Shown here: positions 23,201-35,300 of the stretch, piece after piece
Numbering within the stretch: position 1 is the first letter of the stretch
Layout: the number at the start of each line of letters is the position of its first letter
NCBI GenBank assembly: GCA_947579605.1
Contig: OX388329.1
Location: 186,001-250,000 of the forward strand
Source of the DNA: Athripsodes cinereus
Taxonomy: Eukaryota; Arthropoda; Insecta; Trichoptera; Leptoceridae
Direction: 5' to 3'
DNA length: 64,000 nucleotides
Program-made: the position numbers and the translations under genes
The notes under the pieces: model-generated
The model's database searches: none
The model's input: the letters and a program-made list of their open reading frames with translations, nothing else
Told to the model about the DNA's origin: nothing

Positions 23201-26200
23201 TCGGATTACAACATTTATTATTTTGAAGGAACAAGCACACAGTATAGTTTACAACAGTTTATAAGCGGATATGACCAAAGAGAAAGAAAGCTAATATGGC
23301 CGCCCCTTTTATACCTTTTTAGACGCGAGTGTTGCCCGACTGAGAAACCAGTGCGTACAGCACCCACGTCTATGGTAAGTTATTAAATTTAACAGGCCCT
23401 ACAATAATTTTATATTCTATTTAGGGAATATTTATATCATACTACAAGGTGAACCACACTAAAGTATTCTCTCAGAATTTTCAGGGCTTGTAGTCTAAGA
23501 TCGAGGAGTTTAGAGCAAACTTATTTGCAAATAATTATGATATGATTGTTCTGACGGAAACTTGGCTAAATTGTGGGATATTTGATAGCGAACTTTTTCA
23601 AAACGAATAATATATACAGTTTACCGGAAGGATAGGGATTTCATGTTGAGTGGTAAAAGGGATGAAGGTGGGGTCTTAATTGCTGTAAATCAGACACTAG
23701 GATGTTCACCCACTCTTGTTTGGGATGATATTGGTGAAAGTTTTTTTACCAGTATTCGTTTTTCATCGGTAATACATAGTTCCATGGAAAAATGCTCATC
23801 GCTACTAGGTGTAGTATATATACCGCCTTCCACATCCTTAGATACTTAAAACATCTTTTTTAAAAGTATATCTGAACGTTTAATCAGCTATTACGACAAA
23901 ACGGATATTTGTCTTATTGGAGAATTCAATATCCCAACAATCCAATGGAAAAAAGACCCCGATGTTTAGTCAATCTTTGTTCCGTATCCTTATTCGGGTC
24001 CTGTTGCGCAGTATTTGATAGAATCTATATCTTTTCTCAATATGTTTCAGTATAACGGAGTTTATAACAGCAATCAAGTTAACTTGGATTTAGTTCTTTC
24101 AACTATTCCGTGTTCTGTTACCAGATGTGACTCTCCACTGGTTGGTAAGGATTCACACTATCCTTCACTGTTGATAGATTATGAATTTGAAATTGCTGAG
24201 GATTTGTCTCAAAATATGATCCAGAAGTATTTAACACGAGTACTGTAACAGAAATAACTTGCACTTGAATCTAGAGAAGTGTAATCTGATCTCTTTTACC
24301 AAAAATAGAAACAAAATTCGATAAATTTACAATATCCATAATCATGATTTAAAAGAAGTACATAAGATTAGAGATTTAAGTGTGGTGTTTGACTCTGAAC
24401 TTCACTTTGATGATCACGTGAACAAAATTATCGAAGAGAGCAATAAAAAACTGAGATTTATTCTGAGATCTACAAAGTCATTTAGGTTATATGAATCGTA
24501 TTTGTACTTGTACTTATCGTTGTTTCGCTCCAAGCTGGAGGACTGTTCCTCTGTATGGAATCCACATTTTAAAAAAATATGTCGATTAAGTTGAGAGAAC
24601 TCAGTCTAAATTCATTCGTTCGGTTAGGAAGAGATTGCATTATCCTGTATTTATTAAAGATTTGCCTAAATTGGAATAAAGAAGAGTTTTGCTGGATGCA
24701 TGCAACCTGAGAAAAATATGCTTGTCCGAATACGATGTGCCTAATATTTTAGATAGGATTAACTTTAGAATGCTTCCTTTAACAAGATCTTGTTTTCCGT
24801 TCTACATTTAAAAAAAAAAAACAAAAACGAAGACTCAAGAAACCCTGTTTATAGAATTTTAAAGTGCCAATTACGTCAGGTTTGTGAGAAAGGAGAGTTG
24901 AGAGTAGAATAAGATGAAATAAATGTTTGATAAAATGCGAAGTGTTTGGGATAGTATTTATTTTTAGTCTATTTTTTAAAATTTAGATTTTTCTTTTTTT
25001 AGAGTTTTTTTTTGTATTGTTATTGCATACATCAGTGAATGTGTGAATGTGTTTGTGCGAATGAATGTATTATGTGTGCGAAATTGGGTGAGTGGATGTA
25101 TTGTGAATCAATGTATTGTGTGTAAGATTTTCTATAATTTGTTTTGTGTGTTATTGCTGAAGTGTGCACTGTTTCGATGTAAGACTATTGGAATGTTTTT
25201 GTCGCTTACATGTTTATATTTATATGTGTTTCATCTGTTGTGTACCATGTAAATGAAGAAAAAAATCTGTAATTCGGTGAAAGTACCGGATACTTACCCG
25301 GTACATTGTGGAAAAAGGTACTGCAAAAAATATTCTTTAAGAAAACCGAGGAGTTTTGAAATATTTCAAATTCCTATACCATTTTGAAGTCAATATTCGC
25401 TATTCGCATTCGCATTCGCGAATGTCGGCAACAAATATTCGCATTCGCATTCGCGAATATCCAAAATCACACATTCGTTACATCACTAGTACGTACCAAT
25501 GATTCGTTGTGAAATTTCGTTAGTATTTTTCTCAGTGTGAATATAGGTTAATTCAATATCCTATAGCATACAATTATATTATACATAATATCATCGTCAT
25601 GAACGTGAAGCATAAAAAATAACAGTAAGAATATTTGCTAAAACAATATCTATATTAATGTTATTATGTATGTATAGTGAGTGACCTCACATCTTGTGGA
25701 ATATATTTTTCTACATGATGTGTGATGTTTGCTCGGACTAATAATTCCGCTGCACATTTTTACTAAACTCTATAATATGTACAATCATATAATATGTAGG
25801 TATATGTATGTAGTTTATACGTATCATAATAATACTATGCACCTATGTATGTATGTAGGTCTGAATAATATTATAATTAGAAACGTATTGGATCTATCGA
25901 CCAAACAGTTCCATAACTCGAGTTGGTAGTACACACAATAACCTTCCAATTATACTACTATACTATACCCTCACGCCGTGTCCCAAGTGGGGTAGACAGA
26001 GAGAACGGAACGCCAAACAGATCTATCTTTACACACTTCCTTCGCTTCCTCCACATTCATACAGTTCCTCATACACGCACGTCGGTTCCTCTTACTCAAC
26101 ACGCGGCCGTCCTTGAGAATTTGATCCACGTGATCAAGCCACGTGGTTCTCGGACGCCCGCGTTTCCTCACACCCTTTCTTTCAGATAAGTATATCCTCT

Positions 26201-29200
26201 TTGTCATTCTTACCTCGTTCATTCGTTCAACATGTCCAAACCACCTTAGTTTATTCACGCGCATTCTGTCCACAACAGTCTTCTTGCATCCGCTCATTCT
26301 TCTAATATCCTCATTCTTCACTCTATCACGCAGCGTTTTACCAACCATTCTTCTCAACGACCTACCTTCCAATTACACTAAAAATATGTACCTAAGTACA
26401 AAAAAATACACGGTTCCCTTTGTGCATCAAATATTTCATTACGGATAAAAATTAATGATGGTACCCAATTTAAATTCCACAAATAAATATTTTGAATTGT
26501 TTATCTATTGAACGTAACAAAGACAATGTAACTAGGTACCTATATTGACAATGTCTTTAGAAGACGAAACTGTCTCTCTAAATAATATACAATGACATAG
26601 TATTTATTGAGTTTACATTTTTTTTTGTAAAACTATATACATATATATGAATTTATTTTTAAATTTTCGCATTTTACCTGGACTTGGTATCTGCGTTCGT
26701 TATGATAAATTATATCTTTCAACAGACATCTGCGATCACTTTAGATCTTAATACACATCCTTTAACGGGTAGAGAGAGAGAGTATGGGTGTCTCCAATGT
26801 AAGTAAATTCGTAAGCATATCATATATATATGAAAGAAAACATAATTAGTTTTAGTTTTCCTAAAATTTTTATTGAATAGTGACCTGGTTTCGACTTATA
26901 AAGTTAGTTTGACAACAAATTTATAAGTGGAAACCAGGTCACTAATTAATTAATTATTAACTTTTTCAGTGCGAGCCACATCTATGTTTGGGCGCTATTG
27001 TCCGTGCCACTGCTGCTATCCACAAACATAGATGTGTTAGCCTATTTTGTCGAATATCTTTTCATAAAGAGGCATTTATTGACAACATTTGTTTGTAAAA
27101 ATATATTTACATATATCTAATGATATCTTGTGGATATCTAGACATTTTTATTATTATAAAACTAAGAAATTTGATTTATAAATATAATGAAAAATCTTGT
27201 ACGTTTTCGTCATTTAAAATACGCGCCATTATTTTGCGCAAGTGTATGTAAGTCTTGGAACCTTATCCAAAACATGAGGATTGTGGTTTTAGGTGCATAG
27301 TACTTAAAAAATAAAACATACAAAGTATTTCTGACTGATATAAGAAAATGTTCATTATAAACTTGCATCCGTATTAGTTTTGCATTTTTATATTATGTGA
27401 TATACATATCTCAGTTTTGAAATAAACAAACCTATATATTTTACATAAGTGACGGTACCAGAAGGCACCGTCACTTATGAATACTAGGTAAAACGATGCG
27501 TGATAGAGTGAAGAATTATGATATTAAAAGAATGAGCGGATGCAAGATGAGTGTTGTGGACAGAATGCACGTGAGTAAACTACGGTGGTTTGGCCTTGTT
27601 GAACGAATGAACGACGTAAGAATGACAAAGAGGATATACTTGTCTAAAAGAAAGGGTGTAAGAAAGCGCGGGCGTCCGAGAACCACGTGGCTTGATCACG
27701 TGGATCAAATTCTCAAGGACGGCCGCGTTTTGAGTAAGAGGAACCGACGTACGTGTATGAGAAACTGTATGAATGTGGAGAAAACGAAGGAAGTGTGTAA
27801 AGATAGATTTGTTTGGCTTTCCGTTCTCTCTGCCTAGCCCACTTGGGACACGACGTGAGGGTATAGATAAATAGATAGATAGATACCTACATATGCCTAT
27901 GTTTACTAAATGAGCAAAAATGAGCATAATATAATAATTTTCGCTACACTAGTTAGAAGATGACAGTAAAAATTAAGGAAATTACTACTACACCATCATG
28001 GTATATACCTACCTCAAATGGGAAAACCAGTAGACCGTTTTCGTTCAATAAACATACAAACTGTTCTCTCGGTGTCAACAAAAAAACATGAAATTCAGGA
28101 TAGGTAGCGTACCCCACCGCTGAATTTAAGACGCATTTTTTTGAACATTGCCTTTTACGGGACACTCGAAATCTACGGAAAGGAGTGAAAGACTTATTAT
28201 TTGTCGAGTGCTCCACGGAATCAGAGGAATTCGCTTAATGTATTCAACATTTTAATTAAGCCAACAATAAAATGATGAACTAATCTAGTGGTAAACATGC
28301 TGTATCCCAAGTGACGTAAACAGAGAGAACAAAATGGCAAACCTAGATCTATTATTACATATTTCTTTCGCTCGTCTACATTCATACAATTTCTCATACA
28401 CCCACGACAATTTCTCTTACTCAGCATACGGCTGATTATCTCTAACAAAATATCCAATATTGCATGTAGATTAATAAGTAAATATGTAAGGTTTTACGAA
28501 CACTTTAATGCTAGCATAAAAAAGTGGGATACCAATTCTATTCTAGGAGACTCCATGGAATAATTTTAACCTAATTAAAGTAAACATTTGCTTAAGCTGT
28601 GAAGCACTCGGTAGATGATAGGTGTGAGTTTTCGAGTGTCTTGCAAAAAGCGGATATTCGAAAAAGAATACATTTCATGTCTTAAATTCGCGTTGAAGTA
28701 TACTACCCAATACTAAATGTTTATTTTTTTATTGCATACAACCGGTCCGTTGGCTTCACCATTTATGTTAAACGCCGTAAAGATATGAATGGATGAATTA
28801 CTATATTGTGGACCCAAAACATACTATTATTGTGATAAACCTTACTTTAAAATTATTTTACGTCATAAATTAAGACAATGCAATATGTCTTCGTCGGCTT
28901 TCTAGGATAAATGCGATAAAGATTGGAGACAACCATTAGGCACTGTGTCCCTTACGTTTACAACCATAAGGTAATAAACCTTTTACACGGGAATACCATA
29001 TGGCTTCAAAATTTCTGGAATCAATATTTATCAATAATAAAATTTGTTCTATGGGATCACACATATTTGTTAATAATATTATTATCTATTTAGTTGCATT
29101 TTAATATTCAAACGGGACGTTTCGTACTTTAATCTCGTAAAGAAATTTCGAATAGTGAATCTTTGTGAATTGTGTATAATAGAAAAAATATTTCTTTTGT

Positions 29201-32200
29201 TTTATTTTATGTACATCCGTAGTGTTATACTGTATTAGTTGAAAAATAATTAATTTTATAAATATTATTCTAACATTTCTCTATATGCGCGCTATTGTGA
29301 GTGTGTGTTATGACAGTGATTTTTTATGAAGTTTCAAATATCAGTTATCTATATAAAAGCATAATATTTCACTTAAAGTAAAAATTGTGCAACTTATAAA
29401 TAGAGTGAACGATTTGTGCAAGTATCTGTAGAAGAATCGATTCAAAGCCGTTGATGGCTTCATATCTCTGATAGCGACAAAATGATGGGGTGAGTGTACG
29501 TATTAACTAAAATTTGTAATAGTGTTAGTGCATCATGGCGTGTCAAATGCTCTAAAATATGAGATAATTTATTTATTGAATTGCTTCAAATAAGTACATT
29601 ATTTTGTTAATTTTAGTATATTACATAAAATTTTGATCTATTTGTAACATTATTCTGAGACTACGTGAGTGTGGGTTGTATATTTATAGAGAGGTATGAA
29701 TTTCAAAAATAGGCTTCCAACCTATCGCAGTGGCTCAAAGATTTTAAAATTTATTTTGGCGCGTCCAAAGAGTTAAGGAAAACTAAAACCAATTGTGTTT
29801 TCTTCCATATATATATCAACATAGTAGAAAAAAAAACATTTATGATTTTTATTTCCCTATGTAGTTTTACTACCTAAACACAATAAATAACAATGCATGT
29901 CTTTACAGTGTATTACAGAGTATATTTCACTTTTTGTTGTGTTTCAAAGCATTATATAAATAAAACAAAATTACAATAAAGGCAGTTTCTCCTATGTATG
30001 ACATTTATATTAAATTTGTTGTGTTATGGAACTGGCCAGTCGCTATGTAGGTATAGGTATACTACATAGGTATATATTATTATTTCACTGCACTGCACTG
30101 TATATAGGGTAGGGTAGGGTAGGGTAGGGTTGGTTAGGTTAGGGTATGGATGTAGGTATCTACCTAAATAATATTATCATGTTGTATCGGCATGTACATT
30201 AATAAGTAGTTCACAGTATATATATATGTACATAGTTACATATGTATGTACGTATGAATGGTGGTGAGATGTTTGTTTTATTTGATAGCAGTGGACTTAC
30301 ATATCTAATAATAATATGTGTGCATGGATATACCTTATATTATATTAATATATTGTGTTATTATTATTAATATGAAGGCGGTCAACGATGTTTGATTACT
30401 TGAGAATTTTATGATGTATCGTTGTGACAAAACTGTGTCGGTAAGTAGGTAACTACCTCCAATGTTCACACTTTGCAACTAATGCATCAACGCAATATAT
30501 TATATTCACCTACACACATTACTTGTGTATCTTGTAAGGAAATAAGTAAACAGTTATAGGTATAAGTTTTAAAATGTAATATTAAAACACTGTTTAACTT
30601 TCACATATGATTTTGAATTAAATTTAGTCAATAACAATGACTACTATACCTACTAATTCCCGAACACGCAGGTAGGTACTTCTACACCTCTCGTACTTTT
30701 TTCGCATACGAATCCTTTCTAGCTGTATAATCTATCTATCTAATATATGAATGGAACTGGTGTGTGGTACACCATTGATAACTAATAAAGAATGGCTGTA
30801 CCGATTTGAATGATCTCTGATTTGTTGGATTCTTCTTCGCCCCGAATAACCGAAAGGCTATTAAAATATCTTACGAATTCACGGGAGTAAAAAATACGAA
30901 GAAAATTATTAACTTCATACATTTTTAATTTCAATGCAATAAAAACAATATATAGAGAATTATACAAAATCAAACATCTGTGATTCTGAAATCACAATTT
31001 TGAAAAAATCATGGATAAGAATTTTTATAAATTTCAAATGAACAAAACTTTAAAAAAAATTAGTACCTACATAATTATAATATTAAGAACAGCCGATAAT
31101 TTATTAACAAATCTGAGTTAAGTATAATTTTTCAACACAAATGAATTTTATTTTTTACACTATACTATATAACACACTTGGACAATAACGGAAGTTTGTA
31201 AAGAGACTAAAAATATTATAATCACTCATTGATTGTTAGGCGGTACGAAGTTCGCTGGGTCAGCTAGTACATAATATGTACCTACATATCTTATTTTTAG
31301 TCCTAGGTATACATATTTTGATTTTTATTGATAAATCACACTCATTTGTTGTATATCTATATTTTTTTTGTTTGTCTAATAATTTAAATCATTTTAAATT
31401 CAATTAATCTTTTGTACCTGCATGTGAAGTTTGTTTTGGATTATATATATCTTTTTTTTTCATTAATTTATTTGCATGAAACTGTAACTGTATAATGTCT
31501 TCGTCTGTCAAATTGTTTTAATTGTTATTATTATTTTATTGTTCAACATGTAAAAGGCTTTGCCGTGTAAAGAAGTTAAATAAAATAAAAATAAATATCG
31601 TACTCGACATTTCTTTACTATGTGAGTCGCACACGCAGCTTTGATCATATACAATATAATATATATATATGTAGGTAACCCATATTATCATCTACCAATA
31701 GAAAGATACATATACATACGAGATTATGTGCATTATGTGTGCGTTGCAATTTACCACAAGTCGCGTTAGCAATTGTTAGGTGGGTGCAGCCAATGTCATC
31801 TGGACGCGTGCAACGAAACTAATATCGTTATTATCAAATAGGTATTATGGTTACTTGTACCTACCTATATAATATTGGTGTGTGTGTGTGTGTGTGTCCG
31901 AGTATTAAGTGTTCCAATGTTTACTAAGTAAATGACGTTGGCTGATGTAAGCATGCTTTACTTCGGATGCCTTCATCAAATAATTTCTCTTTATGTTTCG
32001 TGTAGGTATATTTCTTCTATACATATTTGCAAACCATCATAATAATTTATTTACTCGCGTTATTCTATCAACGACACTCTTCTCACATCCAATCATTCTC
32101 CTCATTCTTCTATTGTGTTTGTCTATTGTATACATATTATTATTGATTGATCTATCTGCATTATTATCATCCCTGTCACCATACAGTTGTGTGTTCTTCT

Positions 32201-32267
32201 GATAGATGCAAGGTGATGACCTATGGATGTATGGATGTATGTAGGTAGGTGCTTCTAATTCTGAAAG

Positions 32268-32316
<49 letters not shown>

Positions 32317-35300
32317 ATACCATGTACCTACATTGCCTGTTTACCTGACTGACACACTCATACGTCTTAATGTACATATTATTACAAGTAACTACCATCC
32401 ACACAACAATACATACTCATATTATATGTGCCCATTATGTATGTATGTGTCTACAATTTGGGTTTGGATTGGGTGTTTGGGTTTATAAAAAAACCCAGAT
32501 ATATCTTTTTAAAAAAAAAAATTAAAAAAAAATTACAAATCTTGACATAAACAGGTATTTTATGTAGTTGACAGTTTGCAAATTTTGAATGTCCTGTAAA
32601 AGGCAGGTGTTCCAAAAAATGAAGACATTTTACATCTTAAATTTAGCGATGACGTTTGCCATCCATCTTTAATGTCTGGATTTTATATTGACACGGAGAG
32701 AACAAATTGAATGGTGGCTACCCCACTTGTGGGATATGCCGTGATGGTATGTTAATAGTTGTGGGTAGGTATATTACACTAATAATGCTAATCAGAGTTT
32801 TATAGATTAACAGCAAACAAAAAAATGCAATATCGCTCACTTAGAAGTTTTTTCATGTAATTTCTCTATTACTCGCAACCTTTAATTAGAATTTTCTCGC
32901 TCATTCGTTTGAAAACAAAACATTATTAAATGACTTGTTTTATTTCAATTTCTTCTAAGATATTGTAATGGTCTTCCCCCATACAAATATTTCATACATG
33001 ATGATTTATTGTTTGTTTGTTTCATTTGTTTCCAGCCACCATCAGGACGCGGACCACTGTGTCGCTCCTCATTTGTTTCATCATCGTTACAGCTGTCATC
33101 ATGATCACAATCTTGAAGGCCTACCTCATTCACGGTAAGTTGGAATACTTTTTAAAATTAATATTATTATAGGTGATAAATGCAGTGGAGATGTGATTGC
33201 TGCAAAAAGTGATTGGTAAAAATATACGTGATAGAGTGAGGATATTAGATGAATGAGCAGATGCAAGAGGAGTGTTGTGGAAAGATAGAGATACCGGCAA
33301 ACTCCCCTTTCACGACACAAGCTTTTAGCTTACTGTGAAAGGTGTATAAGGTTGTATTTGGGTTTATAACAAAAACCCAGATATATCTTTAAAAAAAAAA
33401 GAAAGGATGGCAAACAGGAGAACCACGTGGATTCTCAAGAATGACCATGCGTTAAATAAGATAATTTGACGCGCGTGTATGAGAAATTGTACGAATGTAG
33501 AAGAAGTCAAAGAAATATTTAAGGACATATCCATATAGCTTTCCGTTTTCTCTGTCTGCCTCACTTTGAATAAGATTTAGATCTTAGAGGGTATAGTATC
33601 GCATTTATCATAGATATCTGCTCCTTATGTATTAAGATGAAGTCAACAGCTTAGGTTCTTTTTTTGTCGTTTTATGATGCTAGGAATGTCTCCGGTGAAA
33701 GAGGGGCAGAATTAGTCAAAATATATATTTTGTTACCTGTCCTGTATAAAATTCCAGCAGCATGTGATATAATGATACCAGATTAGAATATTATTTTATT
33801 AGATCGGTAGGTGACTATTTATTGAAATTATAAATATTATTAAGATATGCCAGTAACAAGAAGCCATCAATATATGCATCCTGGGAATATGTGCATCCCT
33901 TGAACGTTCAAGAGAAGAAATAAATAAGTTCCTACTAACGCATCCAATAAAGGCTAATAAAGTTCTCCTCAAACTTACATCAATGTAGGTGTCCAGTGTA
34001 AATATTATTAGTCAGTCATAGTTGCCCTATGGGAGACGCGCTTCTCGGACGAAGGCTGCATTGAAGAGGAGGGATACACTTTCTATTGGAAAGGCTATCC
34101 ATCAGATGCCAAGAAAAAACTACACGGTGTTGGCTTTGAAATAAGAAACGAGTTAAATAGGAAACTAAGTCAACGGCCAATTGGAATATCTGAAAGACTC
34201 ATGACACTGCGATACCAAATAGCAAATGGACACCATATAAATGTAATCTCTGCCTATGCCCCCACACTGGACGCTCCCTCTGAAGCTAAGGAAATCTTTT
34301 AGACTGACCTGGAAGATATTTTGAAAAAAATACCCAAAAATGAACGGATTGTCCTTCTCGGTGATTTCAATGCCAGAGTAGGAAAGGATTTTGACTTATG
34401 GCCGGAGATCATAGGCAGAAACGGAATTGGTAAAATGAACCAGAACGGTGAATTGCTCTTGACAAAATGTGCTGAGCACAATTTAACAATAACAAACACA
34501 TACTTCCCGATGAATGATAAATTCAAAGGAACTTGGCGTCACCCTAGATCAGGACATTGGCATAATGCTGGATTATGTTATTGTAAGAAAACGTGACATT
34601 AAATACATAACATTGACTAAGGCTCGAGTTGACGTGGACTGCTGGACGGACCATCGTCTGGTCTTGGCGAGAGCATCTATACTTTTGTGGCCAAGGCGGC
34701 GGCACGGCTTCTCCAGAGCGAATCGCTATCGCTTACAACTGGATGGGTTGTCAGATCCAACTGTTCGCCAGGAGCTCGGTGAGAGAGTCCGAGCGGAACT
34801 ATCAAGTAATCACGGCAACAGTGGCAGCGCGGAAGATGTCTGGGCTAACATCAGGGACACTATACACCACGCAAGCCTCACGGTCCTCGGCAAAGCGCGC
34901 CATAAAAAGCAACCCGACTGGTTCAACGAGAACAAAAATCTACTGGAACCTCTGTTGAATCGTAAACATACACTATTCCAAAGAACAATTGATCAACTAC
35001 CAAACACAACTGCGCAATTGGAATTCAAATCATGCAAAACCGAACTACGGAACACTATAAGAAAAATTAAAAACGAATGGTGGACAAATAAAGCGCAAGA
35101 AATCCAACAATATGCTGATAGACACGATCAAAGAAATTTTTTTCAAGCAGTAAAAACAGTTTACGGCCCCAAAAAGAAAATGAACAGTCCTATCTTAGAC
35201 AAAGAAGGAAATCTTCTAAAAGATGATAACGAAATGAGACAGAGATGGAAACAACACTACTCAGAGGTGCTAAACTGTCACGCTCAAGTCGAATCCGAAA

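Larger units (their letters stand above)
17097..23394 (-). mobile_element. BEL/Pao LTR retrotransposon, nearly intact
   Basis: LTRs of 244 bp (17097-17340 and 23151-23394) start TGTTGAATTAATAATC and end TTTAACA, differ at about one base, and are flanked by GGCCC (17092-17096 and 23395-23399). TTGGTCCTTCGTCAGACCGG directly follows the 5' LTR and is the typical start and primer-site region of Pao elements. One 1600-residue gag-pol frame fills most of the interior. The 3' kilobase (17341-18365) has lost the end of pol and carries tandem repeats. Confidence 0.95.
16817..25488. mobile_element. hAT-like element, TAGTGATGTAACGAAT termini
   Basis: Perfect 16-bp inverted ends, flanked by an 8-bp duplication GTACGTAC (16809-16816 and 25489-25496). 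Subterminal CGCATTCG repeats crowd both ends (16840-16920 and 25395-25460), like transposase-binding arrays in hAT elements. No transposase frame is readable. It contains a BEL/Pao element (17097-23394) and a LINE remnant (23455-24925). Confidence 0.82.
16600..25537. mobile_element. Palindromic MITE (CACTGAGAAAAATAC ends) carrying a nested hAT-like element
   Basis: The outer parts 16600-16816 and 25497-25537 together form a 258-bp element with CACTGAGAAAAATAC termini and long inverted arms (ATCGTACAAACGATTCATTGG, GAAGAGTTAATATTATAGAT and complements, with a loop near 16725). It was split by an insertion at GTACGTAC. Target duplication of the outer element is unclear. Confidence 0.82.
26820..29818. 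repeat. Inverted repeat pair about 3 kb apart
   Basis: The sequence around 26825-26862 (GAAAGAAAACATAATT, GTTTTAGTTTTCCT) is the inverse of 29776-29818 with about three mismatches over 40 bases. They may be ends of a larger element or two copies in opposite orientation. The interior holds palindromes, an RTE fragment and decayed tails. Confidence 0.5.
988..33035 (+). other. Intron 1 of host gene
   Basis: GT...AG intron of about 32 kb made mostly of the transposons annotated individually. Stretches without a recognised element are 26381-26820, 27045-27440, 28460-30100, 30150-30730, 31610-32035, 32316-32460 and 32760-33035. These hold AT-rich sequence with short TACCTAC/ATGTATGT repeats and no convincing gene. 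Confidence 0.7.

Noticed and set aside
25043..25252. Cys-rich 69-residue + frame
   Set aside because: Derives from TGTG-rich low-complexity sequence; no motif and no neighbouring support.
29461..29492. Coding alternative first exon starting ATGATGG
   Set aside because: Joining to exon 2 at GTGAGT puts exon 3 out of frame; kept only as a weak promoter idea.
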